64,000 bases of DNA from Lytechinus pictus (Eukaryota > Echinodermata > Echinoidea > Temnopleuroida > Toxopneustidae): contig NC_087254.1 in the NCBI RefSeq assembly GCF_037042905.1, positions 19,090,603 through 19,154,602 on the forward strand, in the 5' to 3' direction. This document shows positions 1 through 9,126 of the stretch, one piece after another. Both the position numbers and the translations under genes were made by a program. The first letter of the stretch is position 1. Each line of letters starts with the position of its first letter. The notes under the pieces were generated by a model, which was not told where the DNA came from, did no database searches, and saw only the letters and a list, made by a program, of their open reading frames with translations.

Positions 1-690
1 TCACCCAGGAAAGACAGCTGATCTCCCACCAAAGGTGTTGAGATCACACCCCTCCCCTGCAGGCTCAACCCCAATCACCAATCAATGACCAAAGAAAAGA
101 CAGCTCAACTACTAGCAAAGGTGGAGAGAGCATGCTCCTCCCCTTCAGCACTCTACTCCAAAACACCAGTCAATGGCCAGACAGCACACCCCTCTCCTTC
201 GGGCTCAACCGTCAAACACCAATCAATGACCACAGGGAAAGACAGGTGATCTTCTACCAAGGTGCTGAGAGCACACTCCACCCCTTTGGGCTCAAGTTCT
301 ATACACCAGATAATGACCACAGGAAAGAAGCTGATCTACCACCAAGGGTGCTGAAAGCATACCCCTCCCCTTCAGCACTCAACCCCCAAACACCAGCCAA
401 TGACCACAGGAAAGACAGCTGATCTACCACCAAGGGTGCTGAGAGCACACCCCTCCCCTTCAGCACTCAACCCCCAAACACCAGTCAATGACCACAGGAA
501 AGACAGCTGATCTTCTAACAAGGGTGCTGAGAACACGCCCCTCCCCTTCAGCACTCAGCCCCCAAACACCAGTCAATAACCAAAGGAAAGACAGCTAAGC
601 TACTACTTAAGGTGCTAAGAGCATGCCTCTCTCCTTCAGCATTCAACTCCCAAACACCATTCAATGACCACAGGGGAAGTCCCACTCAAT
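1..690. repeat. 88-bp minisatellite, about 8 degenerate units
   Basis: The block repeats a unit that reads roughly AATGACCACAGGAAAGACAG, then a short spacer ending in AAGGGTGCTGAGAGCACACC, then CCTCCCCTTCAGCACTCAAC and CCAAACACCA. Successive copies near 310, 400 and 490 are spaced 87-88 bp apart, with scattered substitutions and small indels. It starts before the window edge. Short open frames in it are by-products of the period. No unique sequence is interleaved, so this is a plain tandem repeat. Confidence 0.93.
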
Positions 691-1028
691 AGGAGTCAGC
701 AGCTTACTGTTCAGCTCAACATGATGCTACCGGAAGACATGACAGGGAACAAATAATTCACCATTAAAATGAATGAGAGTTTTGCATGAATGATATTCTT
801 TTTAAAACACAAGGAAAACTGGGGACCAGACATTCACAAGTCTTAATCCAACCAAGTTATTTCTACAGTCCTTCATTGCTTTGCAACAGCCTTGTAAATC
901 ATTCCCGACATCACATCCATGGGAAATTCATCAGCATACCAACAGTCTAACACCATCGGTCACAATTCCAGGTCTTTGAAACCTATTTTGTATTTCTTCC
1001 CACAGTATTTCTTCATGTTCTTCCTACT
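691..1028. other. Unique non-coding stretch
   Basis: Single-copy sequence between the minisatellite and the transposon array. I see no exon with splice sites, no repeat and no RNA gene here. Confidence 0.5.
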
Positions 1029-1085
1029 AATTAGGTGGTCTGTCTATGACAGATCACCTATTATGTTTGTCCGAATTTTCTTTCT
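1029..1085 (+). mobile_element. 5'-terminal fragment of the Helentron-like unit
   Basis: These ~57 bp repeat the first bases of the full 2.69-kb unit: TTAGGTGGTCTGTC, then TAT, then GACAGATCACCT, then the tract ending TTTCTTTCTTT. The first full copy follows immediately. It is an extra 5' end in tandem, as expected of an array made by rolling-circle transposition or unequal exchange. Confidence 0.85.
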
Positions 1086-1278
1086 TTATTATTAGGTGGT
1101 CTGTCTATGACAGATCACCTCTTATGTTTGTCCGAATTTTCTTTCTTTCTTTATTTCTTATTTTTATTTCCTCCATTTCTTGTGGACAGCAAATCTCAGA
1201 AAGTTCATATTCAATAATCATCAAAATATCACCACATATCAACATCAATAAGACCGCAATTCTGCAAGAATCTTAATG

Positions 1279-1304
1279 TCATGACGTCATCATGACGTCA
1301 TCTA
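1279..1304. promoter_or_regulatory. Paired CRE palindromes (copy 1)
   Basis: Two TGACGTCA palindromes lie 10 bp apart (CATGACGTCATCATGACGTC). Two more occur in the same unit near 1881-1888 and 1932-1939. Equivalent quartets occur in copies 2 and 3. TGACGTCA is the full-site CREB/ATF consensus. The sites are seen; binding is not shown. Confidence 0.6.
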
Positions 1305-1419
1305 GACGCCATTTTGTAAAATCACATTATCAATCATATCTCCATTATCAATTATCAAAAATAAATCAAATTTACATGACATAAACTTCAGATCAAGGGT
1401 CATCAGGTCATGTCATCAA

Positions 1420-1436
1420 AGGTCACCTGAAGGTCA
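1420..1436 (+). promoter_or_regulatory. Perfect DR5 nuclear-receptor-type site (copy 1)
   Basis: AGGTCA, five bases (CCTGA), AGGTCA: two perfect half-sites as a direct repeat with 5-bp spacing, the arrangement classically bound by RAR/RXR. The same DR5 occurs at 4113-4129 and 6749-6765. It adjoins a 22-bp GC palindrome at 1438-1459 (arm GACGCGCGCGT). Confidence 0.55.
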
Positions 1437-2358
1437 CGACGCGCGCGTACGCGCGCGTCAAAATTTTAAAATGCTAAAAATCACTTTTTGACCAAAACAG
1501 AGTACGTTTTAGGTCATTTTAAGCATTTCAAAAAATTGCGCGCGCAAACGTATGCGCGCGCGTTTCCGCGCGTAACGCCTTGAATGCAACTCAGAAACAC
1601 CGTTTTTTTTATTTCATTGCATTGATCATATAATTTTGAGCAATTTGATACCTTGATCAACCTTCTACGACCATTAATAAGGAAATTAACACCCGTTAAA
1701 GTTTGCAGCACGTGTGCGCGCGAACTCTCACTATAGGCCATATATGGGCAAAAACATGCCTATAGAAAATCCGCTGTAGCTCTTCAGAACGCATGGGGAC
1801 CCCCAATTTTTTTTTCATATTTTGATAGAGTATGAACTAGAGATATAATTTCATGTCTCATTTGACCCTCAAGTATATTATGACGTCATCAAAATGGCGT
1901 CGGAATTCAAAAAATCCATTTTGCCTATTATGACGTCATTATAATTATGCAAATCTTGCTCTAACTCCGTGAATATTGGTCAATTTTCACCCAATTTTTG
2001 ATATGTTGTAGCTTAGTTCTTACTCTTTCTGAGCTATTGCCTTTATTTTTCATTTTGATAGACAAATCATCCTCAAAAATTGCAAATAATAATGGCATGT
2101 CATTTTTACTCATTTTGCGTGTAATCTCTATGGGACATGACTTTTTCTCAAAACTAGATTCTACATTCTTCTATTTCGTAAGCCATATCTCCAATTTTTG
2201 TTGCTAGTTATCCCTGAGCTTTTAGTATGTTGTAGCTGAGATTCTAAGCTTTCGGTTGCGATTCCTTCATTTTCCGATCAGATGTCGGGATCATGCCCGT
2301 AATTCACTTGCAAGATTGGATTTGAGATTCTGGTGTTTTGCTTACGTGTTAAGTCTAT

Positions 2359-2447
2359 GGGAAATATTCTAGCTCAATCGGTTAGGCGTCAGACTTACTT
2401 CTCATTCCATCATGCAGGCAGGGGTTCGAGTCCGCGGGTGAACATGA
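2359..2447 (+). other. tRNA-like Pol III promoter region (copy 1)
   Basis: An A-box-like TAGCTCAATCGG (2370-2381, one mismatch to TRGCNNAGYNGG) and a perfect B-box GGTTCGAGTCC (2423-2433) are spaced as in a tRNA gene. A run of more than 20 T follows from 2448, which would terminate Pol III. The acceptor and T stems do not pair well, so this is a degenerate tRNA or tRNA-derived SINE head inside the transposon, not a functional tRNA. Identical regions lie at 5052-5140 and 7687-7775. Confidence 0.65.
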
Positions 2448-2566
2448 TTTTTTTTTTTTTTTTTTTTTTTTAGCTATCTTGCCCACGATCAATTATAAGA
2501 ATTCTAACAAATAATAGCTAAAATATTGCAAAATAAAACAGATTATAATTACTTTTTTATATCATA

Positions 2567-2992
2567 TCTATTTATCTGTCTGTCTATCTACCTACATGAC
2601 ATATCTATCTCTCTGTCTAATATATATCTTTCTGTTTGAATACGTCCCTCTCTCTCTATCTATCCATATGTCTGTCTGTCTATCTACCTACATTGTATAT
2701 CTATCTGTCTGTTTATCTCTCTCTCTCTCTCTCTGTCTAATATATATGTATCTATCTGTTTAGATATGTCTATCTATCTATCCATCCATCTGCCTGTCTC
2801 TATCTATCTATCTATCTATATATCTATCTATCTATCTGTCTGTCTGTCTCTCTATCTATCTATCTATCTGTCTATCTATCTATCTATCTATCTATATGTC
2901 TGTCTCTCTATTCATCTATATGTCTGTCTCTCTATCTATCTCTGTCTCGATCTCTATCAATCTATATGTCTGTCTCTGTATCTATCTATATG

Positions 2993-3029
<37 letters not shown>

Positions 3030-3122
3030 ATATCTATCTATATGTCTGTCTCTCTATCTATCTATATTTCTGTCTCTCTGTCTATCTATATGTTTGTCTA
3101 TCTATATGTCTGTCTATCTATC
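2567..3122. repeat. TCTA/TCTG microsatellite core of copy 1
   Basis: A pyrimidine-rich tetranucleotide tract (TCTA, TCTG, TCTC mixed) that continues after the GC-rich island to about 3735. Equivalent tracts fill 5260-5816 and 7896-8470 and their downstream halves. It gives long frames rich in Ser, Ile, Tyr and Leu; these are low-complexity by-products and not proteins. Confidence 0.95.
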
Positions 3123-3315
3123 CATGAAGCTATCACGAGAAGGAGAACCATCTTCCAATTTCTCTCTTAATCCTTTGTTATCGCTTCCTTCGGGCGAAGG
3201 AACGATATCTAACATCAATTGGCGAGCCGCCAGGCGAAAGTTAGAGCCCGCTTACATAACGCGATAGGACCACGCAGCATGAAGCTATTACGAGATAGCT
3301 CGTAATAGCTTCATG
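3123..3315. repeat. GC-rich island with 16-bp stem hairpin inside the microsatellite
   Basis: About 193 bp of complex sequence interrupts the TCTA/TCTG tract. It opens with CATGAAGCTATCACGAG and closes with a hairpin whose arm is ATGAAGCTATTACGAG and whose inverted arm ends GCTTCAT. The opening motif thus recurs direct and inverted at the far end, as in a small nested insertion. The same island is at 5817-6009 and 8471-8663, so it predates amplification of the array. Confidence 0.7.
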
Positions 3316-3735
3316 ATATGTCTGTCTCTCTATCTATATATATGTCTGTCTATCTATCTGTCTATCTATCTATCTGTCTGTCTCTCTTTCTATCTATATG
3401 TTTATATATGTTTTATTAATATAACCACCAATCATCTCTCTATCTATCTATATATCTATATATCTATCAATCTATCTCTCTATCTATAAGTCTGTCTCTC
3501 TATCTATCTATATGTCTGTCTCTCTATCTATATGTCTGTCTCTCTATATCTATCTTTATATGTCTATGTTTTATTAATATAACCACCTATAATTTATCTC
3601 TCCATCCATCACTCCATCCATCTAATATAATTATCTTTCTTGTATGTATCTGTTTGATTATGTAAATCTGTTTGTCTATCTATTTTTCAATCTAATATCT
3701 GTTTAAATATTTTTTTCCTGTTTATCTATCTATAC

Positions 3736-3778
3736 GACAGACCACCTAATTCGTCCGCATGACGAATTAAAATCTAGT
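3736..3778 (+). repeat. 3' terminus: inverted subterminal repeat, stem-loop, CTAGT
   Basis: GACAGACCACCTAAT mirrors the 5' ATTAGGTGGTCTGTC. Next comes an 8-bp stem (AATTCGTC/GACGAATT) with loop CGCAT, then CTAGT. The same structure ends copies 2 (to 6472) and 3 (to 9126). This is the diagnostic part of the Helitron/Helentron call. Confidence 0.75.
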
Positions 3779-4112
3779 TTATTATTAGGTGGTCTGTCTA
3801 TGACAGATCACCTCTTATGTTTGTCCGAATTTTCTTTCTTTCTTTATTTCTTATTTTTATTTCCTCCATTTCTTGTGGACAGCAAATCTCAGAAAGTTCA
3901 TATTCAATAATCATCAAAATATCACCACATATCAACATCAATAAGACCTCAATTCTGCAAGAATCTTAATGTCATGACGTCATCATGACGTCATCTAGAC
4001 GCCATTTTGTAAAATCACATTATCAATCATATCTCCATTATCAATTATCAAAAATCGATCAAATTCACATGACATAAATTTCAGATCAAGGGTCATCAGG
4101 TCATGTCATCAA

Positions 4113-4129
4113 AGGTCACCTGAAGGTCA
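4113..4129 (+). promoter_or_regulatory. Perfect DR5 site (copy 2)
   Basis: Same AGGTCA-CCTGA-AGGTCA as in copy 1, fully conserved in the second unit. Confidence 0.55.
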
Positions 4130-5051
4130 CGACGCGCGCGTACGCGCGCGTCAAAATTTTAAAATGCTAAAAATCACTTTTTGACCAAAACAGAGTACGT
4201 TTTAGGTCATTTTAAGCATTTCAAAAAATTGCGCGCGCAAACGTATGCGCGCGCGTTTCCGCGCGTAACGCCTCAATGCAACTCAGAAACACCGTTTTTT
4301 TTTATTTCATTGCATTGATCATATAATTTTGAGCAATTTGATACCTTGATCAACCTTCTACGACCATTAATAAGGAAATTAACACCCGTTAAAGTTTGCA
4401 GCACGTGTGCGCGCGAGCTCTCACTATAGGCCATATATGGGCAAAAACATGCCTATAGAAAATCCGCTGTAGCTCTTCAGAACGCATGGGGACCCCCAAT
4501 TTTTTTTTCATATTTTGATAGAGTATGAACTAGAGATATAATTTCATGTCTCATTTGACCCTCAAGTATATTATGACGTCATCAAAATGGCGTCGGAATT
4601 CAAAAAATCCATTTTGCCTATTATGACGTCATTATAATTATGCAAATCTTGCTCTAACTCCGTGAATATTGGTCAATTTTCACCCAATTTTTGATATGTT
4701 GTAGCTTAGTTCTTACTCTTTCTGAGTTATTGCCTTTATTTTTCATTTTGATAAACAGATCATCCTCAAAAATTGCAAATAATAATGGCATGTCATTTTT
4801 ACTCATTTTGCGTGTAATCTCTATGGGACATGACTTTTTCTCAAAACTAGATTCTACATTCTTCTATTTCGTAAGCCATATCTCCAATTTTTGTTGCTAG
4901 TTATCCCTGAGCTTTTAGTATGTTGTAGCTGAGATTCTAAGCTTTCGGTTGCGTTTCCTTCATTTTCCGATCAGATGTCGGGATCATGCCCGTAATTCAC
5001 TTGCAAGATTGGATTTGAGATTCTGGTGTTTTGCTTACGTGTTAAGTCTAT

Positions 5052-5140
5052 GGGAAATATTCTAGCTCAATCGGTTAGGCGTCAGACTTACTTCTCATTC
5101 CATCATGCAGGCAGGGGTTCGAGTCCGCGGGTGAACATGA
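5052..5140 (+). other. tRNA-like Pol III promoter region (copy 2)
   Basis: Same A-box and perfect B-box (5116-5126) followed by a poly-T run, in the second unit. Confidence 0.65.
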
Positions 5141-5686
5141 TTTTTTTTTTTTTTTTTTTTTTTTTAGCTATCTTGCCCACGATCAATTATAAGAATTCTA
5201 ACAAATAATAGCTAAAATATTGCAAAATAAAACAGATTATAATTACTTTTTTATATCATATCTATTTATCTGTCTGTCTATCTACCTACATGACATATCT
5301 ATCTCTCTGTCTAATATATATCTTTCTGTTTGAATACGTCCCTCTCTCTCTATCTATCCATATGTCTGTCTGTCTATCTACCTACATTGTATATCTATCT
5401 GTCTGTTTATCTCTCTCTCTCTCTCTCTGTCTAATATATATGTATCTATCTGTTTAGATATGTCTATCTATCTATCCATCCATCTGCCTGTCTCTATCTA
5501 TCTATCTATCTATATATCTATCTATCTATCTGTCTGTCTGTCTCTCTATCTATCTATCTATCTGTCTATCTATCTATCTATCTATCTATATGTCTGTCTC
5601 TCTATTCATCTATATGTCTGTCTCTCTATCTATCTCTGTCTCGATCTCTATCAATCTATATGTCTGTCTCTGTATCTATCTATATG

Positions 5687-5723
<37 letters not shown>

Positions 5724-6748
5724 ATATCTATCTATATGTCTGTCTCTCTATCTATCTATATTTCTGTCTCTCTGTCTATCTATATGTTTGTCTATCTATA
5801 TGTCTGTCTATCTATCCATGAAGCTATCACGAGAAGGAGAACCATCTTCCAATTTCTCTCTTAATCCTTTGTTATCGCTTCCTTCGGGCGAAGGAACGAT
5901 ATCTAACATCAATTGGCGAGCCGCCAGGCGAAAGTTAGAGCCCGCTTACATAACGCGATAGGACCACGCAGCATGAAGCTATTACGAGATAGCTCGTAAT
6001 AGCTTCATGATATGTCTGTCTCTCTATCTATATATATGTCTGTCTATCTATCTGTCTATCTATCTATCTGTCTGTCTCTCTTTCTATCTATATGTTTATA
6101 TATGTTTTATTAATATAACCACCAATCATCTCTCTATCTATCTATATATCTATATATCTATCAATCTATCTCTCTATCTATAAGTCTGTCTCTCTATCTA
6201 TCTATATGTCTGTCTCTCTATCTATATGTCTGTCTCTCTATATCTATCTTTATATGTCTATGTTTTATTAATATAACCACCTATAATTTATCTCTCCATC
6301 CATCACTCCATCCATCTAATATAATTATCTTTCTTGTATGTATCTGTTTGATTATGTAAATCTGTTTGTCTATCTATTTTTCAATCTAATATCTGTTTAA
6401 ATATTTTTTTCCTGTTTATCTATCTATACGACAGACCACCTAATTCGTCCGCATGACGAATTAAAATCTAGTTTATTATTTATTTCTTATTTTTATTTCC
6501 TCCATTTCTTGTGGACAGCAAATCTCAGAAAGTTCATATTCAATAATCATCAAAATATCAGCACATATCAACATCAATAAGACCTCAATTCTGCAAGAAT
6601 CTTAATGTCATGACGTCATCATGACGTCATCTAGACGCCATTTTGTAAAATCACATTATCAATCATATCTGCATTATCAATTATCAAAAATAAATCAAAT
6701 TCACATGACATAAACTTCAGATCAAGGGTCATCAGGTCATGTCATCAA

Positions 6749-6765
6749 AGGTCACCTGAAGGTCA
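6749..6765 (+). promoter_or_regulatory. Perfect DR5 site (copy 3)
   Basis: Same AGGTCA-CCTGA-AGGTCA in the third unit, conserved although this copy has diverged elsewhere. Confidence 0.55.
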
Positions 6766-7686
6766 CGACGCGCGCGTACGCGCGCGTCAAAATTTTAAAA
6801 TGCTAAAAATCACTTTTTGACCAAAACAGAGTACGTTTTAGGTCATTTTAAGCATTTCAAAAAATTGCGCGCGCAAACGTATGCGCGCGCGTTTCCGCGC
6901 GTAACGCCTCAATGCAACTCAGAAACACCGTTTTTTTTATATCATTGCATTGATAATATAATTTTGAGTAATTTGATGCCTTGATCAACCTTCTACGATC
7001 ATTTATAAGGAAATTAACACCCGTTAAAGTTTGCAGCACGTGTGCGCGCGAGCTCTCACTATAGGCCATATATGGGCAAAAACATGCCTATAGAAAATCC
7101 GCTGTAGCTCTTCAGAACGCATGGGGACCCCCAATTTTTTTTTCATATTTTGATAGAGTATGAACTAGAGATATAATTTCATGTCTCATTTGACCCTCAA
7201 TTATATTATGACGTCATCAAAATGGCGTCGGAATTCAAAAAATCCATTTTGCCTATTATGACGTCATTATAATTATGCAAATCTTGCTCTAACTCCGTGA
7301 ATATTGGTCAATTTTCACCCAATTTTTGATATGTTGTAGCTTAGTTCTTACTCTTTCTGAGTTATTGCCTTTATTTTTCATTTTGATAGACAAATCATCC
7401 TCAAAAATTGCAAATAATAATGGCATGTCATTTTTACTCATTTTGCGTGTAATCTCTATGGGACATGACTTTTTCTCAAAACTAGATTCTACATTCTTCT
7501 ATTTCGTAAGCCATATCTCCAATTTTTGTTGCTAGTTATCCCTGAGCTTTTAGTATGTTGTAGCTGAGATTCTAAGCTTTCGGTTGCGTTTCCTTCATTT
7601 TCCGATCAGATGTCGGGATCATGCCCGTAATTCACTTGCAAGATTGGATTTGAGATTCTGGTGTTTTGCTTACGTGTTAAGTCTAT

Positions 7687-7775
7687 GGGAAATATTCTAG
7701 CTCAATCGGTTAGGCGTCAGACTTACTTCTCATTCCATCATGCAGGCAGGGGTTCGAGTCCGCGGGTGAACATGA
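7687..7775 (+). other. tRNA-like Pol III promoter region (copy 3)
   Basis: Same A-box and perfect B-box (7751-7761) followed by a poly-T run, in the third unit. Confidence 0.65.
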
Positions 7776-8328
7776 TTTTTTTTTTTTTTTTTTTTTTTTA
7801 GCTATCTTGCCCACGATCAATTATAAGAATTCTAACAAATAATAGCTAAAATATTGCAAAATAAAACAGATTATAATTACTTTTTTATATCATATCTATT
7901 TATCTGTCTGTCTATCTACCTACATGACATATCTATCTCTCTGTCTAATATATATCTTTCTGTTTGAATACGTCCCTCTCTCTCTATCTATCCATATGTC
8001 TGTCTGTCTATCTACCTACATTGTATATCTATCTGTCTGTTTATCTCTCTCTCTCTCTCTCTGTCTAATATATATGTATCTATCTGTTTAGATATGTCTA
8101 TCTATCTATCCATCCATCTGCCTGTCTCTATCTATCTATCTATCTATCTATATATCTATCTATCTATCTGTCTGTCTGTCTCTCTATCTATCTATCTATC
8201 TGTCTATCTATCTATCTATCTATCTATCTATATGTCTGTCTCTCTATTCATCTATATGTCTGTCTCTCTATCTATCTCTGTCTCGATCTCTATCAATCTA
8301 TATGTCTGTCTCTGTATCTATCTATATG

Positions 8329-8377
<49 letters not shown>

Positions 8378-9126
8378 ATATCTATCTATATGTCTGTCTC
8401 TCTATCTATCTATATTTCTGTCTCTCTGTCTATCTATATGTTTGTCTATCTATATGTCTGTCTATCTATCCATGAAGCTATCACGAGAAGGAGAACCATC
8501 TTCCAATTTCTCTCTTAATCCTTTGTTATCGCTTCCTTCGGGCGAAGGAACGATATCTAACATCAATTGGCGAGCCGCCAGGCGAAAGTTAGAGCCCGCT
8601 TACATAACGCGATAGAACCACGCAGCATGAAGCTATTACGAGATAGCTCGTAATAGCTTCATGATATGTCTGTCTCTCTATCTATATATATGTCTGTCTA
8701 TCTATCTGTCTATCTATCTATCTGTCTGTCTCTCTTTCTATCTATATGTTTATATATGTTTTATTAATATAACCACCAATCATCTCTCTATCTATCTATA
8801 TATCTATATATCTATCAATCTATCTCTCTATCTATAAGTCTGTCTCTCTATCTATCTATATGTCTGTCTCTCTATCTATATGTCTGTCTCTCTATATCTA
8901 TCTATATATGTCTATGTTTTATTAATATAACCACCTATAATTTATCTCTCCATCCATCACTCCATCCATCTAATATAATTATCTTTCTTGTATGTATCTG
9001 TTTGATTATGTAAATCTGTTTGTCTATCTATTTTTCAATCTAATATCTGTTTAAATATTTTTTTCCTGTTTATCTATCTATACGACAGACCACCTAATTC
9101 GTCCGCATGACGAATTAAAATCTAGT

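Larger units (their letters stand above)
1086..3778 (+). mobile_element. Helentron-like (HINE/DINE-1-type) element, copy 1
   Basis: Full 2,693-bp unit. The 5' subterminal repeat AGGTGGTCTGTC (1094-1105) recurs inverted as GACAGACCACCT (3736-3747) near the 3' end. Just after it, AATTCGTC-CGCAT-GACGAATT (3748-3768) forms a stem-loop, then five A/T bases, then CTAGT (3774-3778), matching the CTRRT end of Helitron-class elements. The interior has a CpG-rich block with CRE and DR5 motifs, a tRNA-like Pol III region with a poly-T run, and a long TCTA/TCTG microsatellite. No transposase or Rep/helicase frame exists, so it is non-autonomous. Subterminal inverted repeats, a microsatellite core, a 3' hairpin and tandem arrangement are known traits of Helentron-associated HINE elements; the assignment here is inferred from that architecture. 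Confidence 0.72.
3779..6472 (+). mobile_element. Helentron-like element, copy 2
   Basis: Nearly identical to copy 1 at an offset of 2,693-2,694 bp, with a handful of substitutions (for example AAATAAATC to AAATCGATC near 4055). It has the 5' subterminal repeat at 3787, the 3' stem-loop and CTAGT at 6468-6472. It follows the CTAGT of copy 1 directly, so the copies are head-to-tail with no host DNA between them. Confidence 0.74.
6473..9126 (+). mobile_element. Helentron-like element, copy 3, lacking the 5' hairpin
   Basis: Third head-to-tail copy, ending CTAGT at 9122-9126 and followed by unrelated sequence. It lacks about 57 bp at its 5' end (the subterminal repeat, hairpin and T-rich tract), apparently by a small deletion between TTATT/TTTATT repeats at the junction. 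Its TCTA core is longer by a few repeats. It has more private substitutions (for example 6937-7005) than copies 1 and 2 have relative to each other. Confidence 0.72.

Noticed and set aside
1..690. CRISPR-like regular repeats
   Set aside because: Period is 88 bp with no unique spacers, and the genome is eukaryotic; a minisatellite.
2766..3267. Long Ser/Ile/Tyr/Leu-rich open frames (also 5460-5961 and 8094-8615)
   Set aside because: They are translations of TCTA/TCTG microsatellite, open in several frames, and repeat with each transposon unit.
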